Positions 1-7,226 of a DNA stretch of 13,105 bases are shown piece after piece. Numbering within the stretch: the first letter of the stretch is position 1; each line of letters begins with the position of its first letter. The notes beneath the pieces were generated by a model that had not been told where the DNA came from, ran no database searches, and was given only the letters and a program-made list of their open reading frames with translations. This DNA comes from Hemicentrotus pulcherrimus (Eukaryota; Echinodermata; Echinoidea; Camarodonta; Strongylocentrotidae). The stretch is from the NCBI GenBank assembly GCA_003118195.1, contig BEXV01005519.1:3403-16507 (forward strand). The letters run 5' to 3'. The position numbers were made by a program, and so were the translations under genes.

Positions 1-15
1 GGGGGGGGGGGGGGG
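1..15. repeat. Poly-G run at window edge
   Basis: Fifteen consecutive G residues begin the window and pass directly into ordinary sequence. Homopolymer G of this length is rare in A+T-rich animal DNA and is typical of a contig edge, a gap boundary or a G-tail from library construction. It is more likely technical than biological. Confidence 0.8.
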
Positions 16-38
16 AGTCTAACACGTATTCATCATAA

Positions 39-285
39 CCGCGACAAAAGAGTGGACAACTGGACCTCCCGTTTATTTATGTTAGAGACCACAAAGGTAG
101 TGAAGACACTTTGTTGCAGTCAGCCCCTTTTCATGTTCCCCAACTTGTTGTTATCCGTTTACACTCAAATAATCACTGGCTAGCATTAGCAATGTCTTTC
201 AAGTTGATTTGTTTGATTGTCCACTTAAAGAAAATGGGTCACCATGTTCACAGCAACCTATAATGTTACTTAATACATTGATATT
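39..285 (+). pseudogene. Frameshifted relic with Ulp1/C48-protease-like motif
   Basis: One frame is open from 39 (just after a TAA) to a TAA at 261. It contains the run QLVVIRLHSNNHWLALA, ending near 191. Beyond that point the coherent frame is the one starting at 191, which reads VDLFDCPLKENGSP and stays open into the repeat that begins at 286. A hydrophobic strand followed by N-N-H-W, then about ten residues on by [YF]-D-x-[PL], is the pattern of the catalytic His region of Ulp1/adenain-type cysteine proteases, which many animal transposons and transposon-derived genes carry. The Asp/Asn, Gln and Cys parts of such a domain are not seen; they may lie outside the window or beyond the insertion at 286. 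The frame change and the insertion suggest a dead copy. No start codon is visible. The family assignment is inference from a short motif; it could also be an unrelated open stretch. Confidence 0.35.
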
Positions 286-450
286 AAAGGGCAAGTCCAC
301 TCCGAAAAAAAAAAACTTTTAATAGGAGCAAACAAATCAGACAGGCCATTTAAGAAAGTTAGAGCAGAATCGGATAACTAATAACAAAGTTTGAAAATCA
401 CAAGACAAATTGGCAACCCACTCGCTTGTTTACCTCACTATCCACTATTT
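286..450 (+). repeat. Interspersed repeat with GGGCAAGTCCACTCC head
   Basis: The block starts AAAGGGCAAGTCCACTCCG followed by an A-run, then A-rich text containing AATCGGATAACTAATAACAAAG. From memory, repeats beginning with a very similar head and carrying an 'AATCGGAT' segment are abundant in sea urchins and other marine invertebrates. No inverted copy of the head was found downstream, so the far end is undefined and the element is probably truncated. It interrupts the coding relic at 39-285. Confidence 0.45.
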
Positions 451-1080
451 TGTTCTTCTTTATATTGATAATAATAATTTCTAATTTCTCCTCTAAAAAT
501 CTTATTTCCTCACACCAGCATCAAAGTGATATTGATAGTAAAATGTTTTTGTGTCGATGCACTAATGTGTAGTGATTGGTTTGTCAGTTAAATCATAAAA
601 AATTGGATTTCGATAAACTATTTATATAAAAATCATTATGTTTGTTCAATACGGTCATTTGGTAAAAAGGTCTGAAAATCAAACTATTACTTAGTCGATT
701 CTAATCACTTAAGTCGATTCGACAACTAATGCTCGTTATTTTCCACTAAAAGCCATTTTCAAGCCCTTTCCTTTCAAAGGAAGTTCTAAATTAGTTTTGT
801 CTTTCAAATGCCGTTGGAATTCAATTTTTTCAGTCATTTTTTTGTTTGGCCTGCAAAAGGGACATAATACCTTTAGGTCTTTAAGAGAATACATCTGGCA
901 CTTTTGTTCTCAATTTTTATTTAATTTTCATTTATTCATTTATAACGATACGTTTTTATCTAACCAGAGTGGTTTGAAACATAATGAAATTTAGATTTGA
1001 GTTTGTATGAAGAATAAATTGTTTTTTTGTTTCTATGTGTTACTAGTACATATTGTGTTACAAAAATAGTTATTATTTAT
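451..1080. other. A+T-rich stretch, nothing recognised
   Basis: No convincing coding block, RNA gene or known repeat is seen. There are short local repeats such as two AGTCGATTC copies near 692 and 713. Open frames here are short and of A+T-rich composition, as expected by chance. Confidence 0.5.
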
Positions 1081-1084
1081 TATT

Positions 1085-1230
1085 GTCGCATTGGCCTCGT
1101 GTGTGACAGAATCTTGGCAAATGGCGACATTGCCGTAACGCCCACTACCGCCCACTACTATCAATTGTCCTGGATCACTTCAGCCCTGAACAAGGGACTT
1201 CACGGCGACGACCCTAATGTCTACTGTATA
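1085..1230 (+). CDS. Possible internal exon ending at a GTAAGT donor, unknown product
   Basis: This block is clearly richer in G+C than its surroundings and stays open in one frame with varied amino-acid content, including DRILANGDIAVTPTTAHYYQ and then LSWITSALNKGLHGDDPNVY. It runs straight into GTAAGTATG at 1231, a near-consensus splice donor in phase 0, although the last exon bases (ATA) are not the usual AG. No single acceptor is certain: CAG at 1107-1109 and TAG sites further upstream are candidates. The segment ACCGCCCACTACCGCCCACT is partly a 10-bp direct duplication. I do not recognise the protein. It could be a decayed exon, as no matching downstream exon was found. The frame stays open after the donor only by chance. 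Confidence 0.3.
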
Positions 1231-1990
1231 GTAAGTATGATGTATAGCAAGCACACATTAGGCCCATTAACACATCGCAAACACATTTCGGTCTACCATT
1301 ACTTTACACTAACTGTAAAAACAGATAAAAAGGCGTCGAAGTTTGCTCGTAACGATTTTTCGTGAGTGATGCGAAAGCGCGCCTCGATGGTGCCCTGCAT
1401 GCATGCGTCGGCACGTAAGCGAGGAGAGTCTTGTGAGCAAAAATTGGTATCTTACCGAAGTTTTCTTTAACACTGCAAAAAATTGGGTAACACTTCGTCA
1501 GGCGTTTAACCCCAACACACATTCCAGAGATGAATTATTCGTCTGGAGCGATAATTTTGTATTTCGCTGCATGCAAGATTTCACATACAATGATTAGTAA
1601 GTTCCATGTTAATGTTAAAAGGAAAAATAAAATCAAAAGTTTGCGGTTTCAACACCAGGTGGGTAGTTCTGAAAAGGACTGTTGGGTTTAAAAAAGGATG
1701 GAAAATAAAGTGAGAGACAGGGAGTCTATCACTTTAGTCCTGATTAGGAGCAGTCAACCTGTTCGGAACGTCCATCCTCGATCTTTCTTCGCACTCATAA
1801 CCTGGTTCATCGGCCCACCTAAGGACTCCTTTCATGAAAGATTTATTAACTCTCTTAATTTCTCTTCCTCTATTAATACAGTACCAATAGTTCTCCGTAT
1901 GACGTAACCAAAATAATACCTCTCTAACTCTCTCGTTATCTTACTTTCTATTCTGACGTATTAATAACTGCACTGCCCGCAGGAAGAGCA
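1231..1990. other. Spacer with no supported gene
   Basis: A short open frame at 1403-1597 and another at 1698-1907 have no recognisable motifs, splice context or composition signal. The sequence between the possible exon at 1085-1230 and the inverted duplication at 1991 is otherwise unremarkable, with pyrimidine-rich A+T text from about 1840 to 1960. Confidence 0.5.
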
Positions 1991-2160
1991 GACCGAATTC
2001 TGGGAACAAAGGTTTGAAAGTGTTTTTGTGTTCCCTGATGAATACCGAATAATTTTGACTTGGGCTGCCCCTTGAAAATGTCAGGCATTTCCGGGAGGGG
2101 TCAACAAAGGTCAAACAGGGGTCGAAATTTAAATATATTCCAGTCGTGTCGATAGGCATA

Positions 2161-2477
2161 CCAAACTTCTCATCTGGTCATAAGAATTTAAAAATGTATA
2201 GTTTGTTATACCTTCGACCTTAAATGAGGGCGCTATGGTCAAAAACGTTAAGAGGTCAACGCACTTTTGAGCGATGGTCAAATTCTCCAACATAGTCAAA
2301 CATTGTCAAATTGCATACCAAATTACTCGTCTGGTCATAAGGATACCAAAAATGAAGAGTTTGTTATACCCCTGACCTTAAATGAGGGCGCAATTGTCAA
2401 AAGGTTCAACGCACTTTTGACTGCATGGTGGTCAAATTTACATGCACAGTTAACGTTGTCCGATTTTAATGATTTTA
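2161..2477. repeat. 158-bp tandem duplication in left arm
   Basis: Two imperfect direct copies start at about 2161 and 2319. Each carries CTGGTCATAAG, AGTTTGTTATACC, a CCTTAAATGAGGGCGC block (2221 and 2379) and CAACGCACTTTTGA. The same pair is present in the right arm with a 157-bp offset, so the tandem duplication is older than the inversion. It lies in the intron-like part of the arm. Confidence 0.75.
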
Positions 2478-2546
2478 GTGTCTAAAAATATGTTTTCCGA
2501 CATGGCAAATTCAACTATTCCAATTTTCAAAAGTAAAAGTGCTTAC

Positions 2547-3031
2547 CTGACCATGAACATTCATAATGGCTGCCGAAAGGGCTACCGAAAGACTTGAATC
2601 AGGATCCTTGGCCAGGACTAAGGAAAACTGAGAGTCGATTTCCTTTTTAATCCCTTCCCACCTTTTGGCCTGAGCTTTGCAAGTGTTTTGCCTGATTTAT
2701 CGCAGGCTATGTATTTGGTGGTATACTGCTCTATCTGTTTAAGAGTGTGTGATGTACCTGGGAGACATTTCCCAAGCCCTAAAGTAGCTCGTGTTCCTCT
2801 TCTGACTCGTTTACGCTGTCAAAGACTGAGGGTTTTTCACGGCCATAGAAACTGGAAATAGCATCTGCAGCATTGTGGATGTAAAATGGGATAATGATAT
2901 CGTTTGTTGAAGTACCTAGGGGATGGCAGTTAATCATTTTCTTTGATGAAAATATTCCTGGTCCCACCAATAAAAGGCTACTTACCTGTTCGCCTAATAT
3001 TGCACAACACTCCTTGATAAGGATATTAGCA
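2547..3031 (-). pseudogene. Left-arm copy of unknown gene fragment (minus strand)
   Basis: Read on the minus strand from the centre outwards, an open frame covers LGTSTNDIIIPFYIHN, then DAISSFYGREKPSVFDSVNE and an acidic stretch. It meets a stop and frame change near 2779, then continues in another frame through TLKQIEQYTTKYIACDKSGK and LRPKGGKGLKRK. After the deletion junction at about 2614 it reads DPDSSLSVALSAAIMNVHGQ and ends at CAG|GTAAGC (exon end 2547). In the centre a CAG|GTAAGT donor (about 2986) and a CCCCTAG acceptor (about 2917) could bound an 80-bp intron, but the frame also reads through. The start of the longest open frame (3057) lies in the antisense of the right arm, so it is not a real start. 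Compared with the right arm it has lost 338 bp, which is not a multiple of three. No family recognised. Confidence 0.6.
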
Positions 3032-3943
3032 ATATCATTATCCCATGTCACATCCACAATGCTGCAGAGGCTATTTCCAGTTTCTATGGCCGTGAAAAAT
3101 AGACTAATGGAAAACCCTCAGTCTTTGACGGCGTAAAGAAGTCAGAAGAGGCACAAGAGCTACTTAGAGGGCTTGAGAAATGTCTCCCAGTGACATCACA
3201 AACTCTAAAACGGATAGACCAGTATGCCACCACATACATATACAGCGTGGGATAAATCAAGCAAGACACTAGTCTAGTTCTGGACCGTATCTGATTTTTG
3301 TCATTCGCCGACTATAAACGTTAAGCCGAGTGATGGCGCGATCTCCACCCATCGCGCGATCAGTGGGGATATCGGGTTCAATAAGGATCGCGCCATCACT
3401 CGGCTTAACGTTTATAGTCGGCGAATGACAAAAATCATATAGGGTCCAAAGCTAGACTAGCAAAACACTTGCAGAAGCTCAGGCCAAAAGGTGGGAGGGG
3501 ATGAAGAGGAAATCTAGTCTCAGTTTTCCTCAGTCCTGATACAGATTCACATAATTTGGTAAAACGGACCAACTATCAGGGATTCATCATATTAAACTTT
3601 ATGAATCCAGATGCTCTATCATCTCCCCTTCATAATGGTCGGAGCTTGAGAGAGGGCAAATTACTGTTTGACAATACGGTATCACAGCCGACACAATATC
3701 TCAACCTCCGAGTGATGCCAGAACAAACCACGGTAGACTCTGTTACAGATTCGGATACTAATGGTTCTGACTCTGATTCTGATGGATATGACACAGAGTA
3801 TATTGATGAACTGTGCAATAAAGCAAGATAAGCATCAGTGGAAAATGTGTTTAGAAATAACTGTGTTATATTGTTGGCCAAGAATCCTGATTAAAGTCTT
3901 TCGGTAGCCCTTTTGGCAGCCATTATGAATATTCATGGTCAAG
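3032..3943 (+). pseudogene. Right-arm copy of unknown gene fragment (plus strand), MITE-interrupted
   Basis: The plus strand encodes the same protein as the left arm: IHNAAEAISSFYGREK, a stop within a 13-bp insertion, KPSVFDGVKKSEEAQELLRG, then TLKRIDQYATTYIYSVG. It is cut by the MITE at 3270. After the MITE, a frame open from 3505 to 3831 gives HNLVKRTNYQGFIILNFMNP, TQYLNLRVMPEQTTVDSV, a Ser/Asp-rich acidic linker (DSDTNGSDSDSDGYD) and DELCNKAR before TAA. The same frame continues past that stop as ASVENVFRNNC and VILLAKNPD, then another TAA where the left arm has TCA, and on to the donor AAG|GTAAGC (exon end 3943). An intron-like stretch follows to a pyrimidine-rich acceptor TTTCTTCCCAG at 4475. 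At least two stops, one frameshift and a transposon insertion show this copy is dead. Product unknown; the 3539-3876 part survives only in this arm. Confidence 0.65.
3270..3459. mobile_element. Palindromic MITE, 190 bp, 74-bp terminal inverted repeats
   Basis: Terminal inverted repeats 3270-3343 and 3386-3459 start TAGTCTAG and match at all but four of 74 positions, all four in the outer 22 bp. The 42-bp loop (3344-3385) holds the small palindrome ATCGCGCGAT. The element is flanked by GCAAGACAC (3261-3269) and GCAAAACAC (3460-3468), an 8-of-9 match. The uninterrupted left arm of the surrounding inverted duplication has a single GTGTTTTGC (2683-2691) at the corresponding place, so this is a true insertion with a 9-bp target duplication. 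Long TIRs with a 9-bp duplication suit Mutator-like non-autonomous elements, but superfamily assignment is inference; an 8-bp hAT-type site is less likely. No coding capacity. Confidence 0.88.
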
Positions 3944-4059
3944 GTAAGCATTTTTACCTTGAAAATTGGAATAGTTAAATTTGCCATGTCAGAAAACATA
4001 TTATTAGACACTAAAATCATTAGAATCGGACAATGTTAACTCTGCCTGTGAATTTGACC

Positions 4060-4325
4060 ACCAGTCAAAAGTGCGTTGACGTTGTTGACCACTGCACCCT
4101 CATTTAAGGTCGGAGGTATGACAAACTGTAGATTTTTGGAATCCTCATGACTAGATGTGTAATTTGATATGTAATTTGTCAATGTTAACTGTGTTGGGGA
4201 ATTTGACCACCACTCAAAAGTGTGTTGACCTCTTAACGTTTTTGACCATAGCGCCCTCATTTAAGGTCGAAGGTATAACAAACTATACATTTTTAGAATC
4301 CTTATGACCAAACGAGAAGTTAAGT
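4060..4325. repeat. 157-bp tandem duplication in right arm
   Basis: CCCTCATTTAAGGTC occurs at 4097 and 4254, each followed by a GGTAT..ACAAACT block and preceded by a CTCAAAAGTG or GTCAAAAGTG block. This is the inverted counterpart of the left-arm pair near 2161-2477. Confidence 0.75.
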
Positions 4326-4494
4326 ATGCCTATCGACACGATTGGAATATATTACAAAGTTTGACCCCTGTTTGACCTTTGTTGACCCCTCCCGGAAATG
4401 CCTGACATTTTCAAGGGGGCAGCCCAAGTCAAAAAATTTCGGTTGACACAAAACACTTTCAAACCTTTCTTCCCAGAATTTGGTCACGGAAACT

Positions 4495-4955
4495 ACAGGC
4501 TGGTCTCCTTCTATAACTGTTTTCATTTCTAGGCTCGCCGTAGCGATTAGACACGCCGTATCCATGCCGTAGAGCGGTTCCTCGGCGACCGTACGTCGAG
4601 CGTATGATGGCCTTGCGTTTTGTATACTCCATAGTTGAAGCGATAGCATCAGTTTAGTCGCACGGTCACCGTATCGTCCCCCTTCGGCGGCCTTGCGAGC
4701 ACCATGCGACTACCTTGCGTCTGCCTTGGTATTTGTCAAAAACCTACGGCCGCCTTGCAGGGACGCCCTAAGTGACCGTGCGTCATCACTTCAAAGGCCA
4801 TACGGCAGCCGCAGATTTTCTGTTTCCACAAATGCAAAATACGCCGTGCGGTTACCCTAACATATGTGACCGCTACTGTATGTGACCGTGGAATGCTGCG
4901 CCGGCCCTATAATTTTAGACCGCACGTCCGCCGCGGCAAATGTGACCTAAGCATT
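4495..4955. repeat. CpG-rich degenerate short-period repeat
   Basis: About 460 bp of G+C- and CpG-rich sequence is made of variants of two short words, GGCCTTGCG/ACCTTGCG and GTGACCGT/CGCCGTA, on a period near 10-12 bp. Examples are the GCCTTGCG-type words at about 4611, 4690 and 4756, and TGTGACCG at about 4865 and 4883. The contrast with the flanking A+T-rich DNA is sharp. It starts just outside the inverted duplication and ends before the T-rich intron-like stretch ahead of 5050. A minus-strand open frame across 4320-4649 joins this to the right arm and is not a gene. Confidence 0.6.
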
Positions 4956-5049
4956 AGACTGATTTGTCTACCTTTGGTTTTTATTTGTTTTAATGTTTAA
5001 CAATAATCAATTAATTGATTGATTATTATTATGATTAAATCAATTACAG

Positions 5050-5364
5050 GAGAGAAAGACTTTCCAGTACCTGTTGCAAGTTCGCCTATGTTTCGACAAG
5101 AAGACTCTCAGGCCAATCACTTGTGGGAGTGAGCTGGTAGGAGGGGGTAAATGCAACCCCAAAAAACAAGTTGAATTTCCCCCTTTCCCAAGCTCCATGC
5201 CCATTAACTTCCTGCACGGAGCATCTGACGATCTCGCCTTCCAATTTCTGCTCGACGTCGCTGAGATGGGTGCGAGGGAGATGATGATGACGGAGGAAGA
5301 GGAAGATGGCGGTAGCCCTTTGTTGGAGACCCTCTTCGACGACATGTGGGAAAAGGAAGAATAA
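5050..5364 (+). CDS. Terminal coding exon (or 5'-truncated retrocopy), acidic C-terminus, unknown product
   Basis: An open frame of 104 codons plus TAA begins directly after a splice-acceptor-like TTACAG (5044-5049) in phase 0. The G+C content, near 50%, stands out from the A+T-rich flanks. It begins ERKTFQYLLQVRLCFDKKTL, contains two cysteines in a C-G-S-E-L-V-G-G-G-K-C spacing, a PPFPSSMP turn and a probable helix DDLAFQFLLDVAEMG. It ends in a Met/Glu-rich acidic tail finishing DDMWEKEE. No in-frame ATG exists near its beginning, so it is a 3' exon rather than a whole gene. AATAAA lies at 5536-5541, about 170 bp after the stop, and an A-tract starts at 5578. The A-tract sits where a poly(A) tail would be added, so a retroposed cDNA end is possible; the acceptor-like 5' edge argues for a real last exon. 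I do not recognise the family. Confidence 0.6.
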   Translation, partial: ERKTFQYLLQVRLCFDKKTLRPITCGSELVGGGKCNPKKQVEFPPFPSSMPINFLHGASDDLAFQFLLDVAEMGAREMMMTEEEEDGGSPLLETLFDDMWEKEE

Positions 5365-5535
5365 GACATGGGCTGTCTTTGGAAGATCAGTAACTTCTGT
5401 TACATCTATTACTATGGGGAATAACTCTTAAAGCTAATCTTGAGCTCTGGTATGGGAATCGTATGTTTAGAGAACATGGCTATAATTCATTCTGGCCTGT
5501 TCATTCTGCAGTAGATTGATTGTTTGAACCAGTAA

Positions 5536-5617
5536 AATAAAAACAATCTCACAAAAACCTTGCTAGAAATCATCTTTAAAAAAAAAAAAAAAAAAACAAA
5601 AAAACAAAAAAAAAACG
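5536..5617 (+). promoter_or_regulatory. Polyadenylation signal and A-tract
   Basis: AATAAA at 5536-5541 is followed, 36 bp later, by an A-rich tract at 5578-5616 broken only by single C residues. It serves as the probable 3' end of the unit at 5050-5364, as either a genomic poly(A) site or the fossil tail of a retrocopy. Confidence 0.55.
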
Positions 5618-6210
5618 CAACTCTCATTTGCACATAGTGGTGTCGGGCCTACTTACCCTGATTTACTTATCTTTCTTTTGTTATTACTCAGCCCTTTATA
5701 TTTTCTACTAAAAGCGTTTGGCACATGTCATTTATTTGTGATCTTGAACATTCAGTGTAAGTTTTGTTGGATTCTGTGAGAATGTATTTTCTATCATTAC
5801 CAGATCTCAAGCTTATCTTTAATTTCTATACCTTATGCATGTTTAGACAAAATTATTCCTTTAAGTCATTTTTTATCTCTCTTTTAATCCAGATTACGTT
5901 CTACCAACATCTTCAAATAAACTTGCATTTGGAATCGAGTTAATCTATTATTAACTGCATCTTTCACAAAATGTCGATATGCTGATATATAATTGAATGA
6001 GTCTTTTCCCCCAAAATCGTTGTAGATAATAAATAAATTAACACATAGAACGATCAAAGAAGCATGCATGCATTGATCAATGTCATTACAGAGAATCCTA
6101 CAATGGGTATCATGTGTAGGTATCTTAATGAGCGCCTTATGACTTAGCTAAAGCCAAAATAATGATACATGTATTACTTTGTAGGCTTCTTGAACCAACT
6201 GTTCACTATA
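5618..6210. other. A+T-rich spacer, nothing recognised
   Basis: No open frame with coding-like composition, no RNA gene and no clear repeat. The minus-strand frame at 5884-6069 has no supporting features. Confidence 0.5.
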
Positions 6211-6214
6211 AGAT

Positions 6215-6850
6215 CTGACTTTCAATTCAATTTAATTCATTTAAATTCATTTATATTAATTTTCATTTTCAATATACAATAATAAGCATTTGCAATATAT
6301 TTATATGGAAATGAAAAAGGGAACTAAATGGCCTTGTCGAGGTATAGTTTCCCCAACATTATTTCTGCATTCTGAAATTTATCTCTTTAGTTAAATGAAA
6401 AATATATACAAATATCTGTTATACTTGTTTTTATGCATGTATTATGGTTATTGTATAATATTATTAGACATGATTAGCTTTGTAAGTTTTGAAAATGTAT
6501 AACCTTGTATTTGTTATTTGAACGCAGAAATAAAATTAATCAAGCAAACAAACACACATATACAAACGAAACTAAAAAAAAAGATACATGACAAAACATT
6601 GACATCGTTCATGGTTGGTAATACAAATGGAAATAATCATTACAAAATTATAAGTTTGAAAACAGTTATAGGTAATGTTTAGTAATATAATTATTGGTAC
6701 AAGAATCATTGATATTTAGATATAAGATGCCGGATAAGATGCTGCTTCAAGTTTCTTTTAGATAGTGTTAAAGACTTGCATGCGGATATTGCAAAAGGAT
6801 TACAGTTCCAAATAACAGGAAAATTGATCCGATTAATTGGAAGAATTTCC
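6215..6850 (-). mobile_element. Decayed non-LTR retrotransposon 3' end (antisense)
   Basis: On the minus strand from about 6850 a frame reads EILPINRINFPVIWN, then NPFAISACKSLTLSKRNLK and QHLIRHLISKYQ, stopping at 6706-6708. This matches the typical C-terminus of CR1/L2/RTE-type reverse transcriptases, a W-N-x-L-P block followed by a hydrophobic S-L..F-K..L-K..L...Y helix, although the usual Leu-Pro after WN is degraded. Beyond the stop, the antisense 3' UTR contains ACTATACCTCGACAAGGCC and ends near 6215 in an (AATTGAATT)-like tail, a common LINE terminus in echinoderms. A stretch around 6360-6545 reads better as a plus-strand 3' end (an AGAAATAAA followed by CAAGCAAACAAAC), so a second fragment may be nested. 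Severely 5'-truncated and inactive. Confidence 0.5.
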
Positions 6851-7226
6851 CATAGTATTTGATGTGATCATCCAAACATTTTAAATCCTAACGATCTACA
6901 TTTGAACACGTATATGATTTATACAATCACGCTTCTTTGGAAGGAGTAGCTTAATCGTCTCAGAATCTTAGTGAAGACATACTAGTTGTGCGATTTTGTA
7001 TGATTCGATTCGGCTTTATTCTGACTAGAAAGCTGTTATGCCTTGAAATTCAGTTTATTAGCATTCTTATTATTACTCAAAACCTACATTAGGAACATGA
7101 CGTTTGTTCAGATTTATCTAATATAATTGCCATTTCTTTGAAAATTGGATCGAAGGAAGGTCAGATAGTGTGCGATGCTTTGAGCATAACATGCGAATTA
7201 TTAATGTAGCTTTTATCAATCTCTTT
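6851..7226. other. A+T-rich spacer; possible continuation of LINE
   Basis: Upstream of the recognisable reverse transcriptase end (antisense) the sequence may be more of the same element, but frames are broken and nothing can be assigned. Confidence 0.4.

Larger units (their letters stand above)
1991..4485. repeat. Long inverted duplication (foldback) of an intron-bearing coding segment
   Basis: Left arm 1991-2900 and right arm 3032-4485 are reverse complements over their whole length, around a 131-bp single-copy centre (2901-3031). Pairing is collinear: 2692-2900 with 3032-3259; 2683-2691 with the duplicated 9-bp site at 3261-3269 and 3460-3468; 2618-2682 with 3469-3537; and 1991-2617 with about 3877-4485. 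By eye, identity is high near the centre (about 3 mismatches in the first 67 bp) and lower outwards, with small indels. Two large asymmetries exist: a MITE in the right arm, and a 338-bp block (3539-3876) absent from the left arm. The arms hold exon-like sequence next to the centre and intron-like sequence outside it. Outer ends fall at GACCGAATTC (1991) and GAATTTGGTC (4485), with no clear target duplication and no further inverted terminal repeat. An inverted gene-fragment duplication fits better than a simple foldback transposon. Confidence 0.9.

Noticed and set aside
1655..1700. Text GGTAGTTCTGAAAAGGACTGTTGGG resembling the spacer seen near histone genes (quoted in part: TCTGAAAAGGACTG)
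   Set aside because: No histone coding sequence or stem-loop was found on either strand nearby.
1304..1907. Several 60-72-codon frames on both strands
   Set aside because: No domain, no splice context, mutually overlapping; consistent with chance.
4320..4649. 109-codon minus-strand frame
   Set aside because: Spans the boundary between the inverted duplication and the CpG-rich repeat; composite of repeat sequence.
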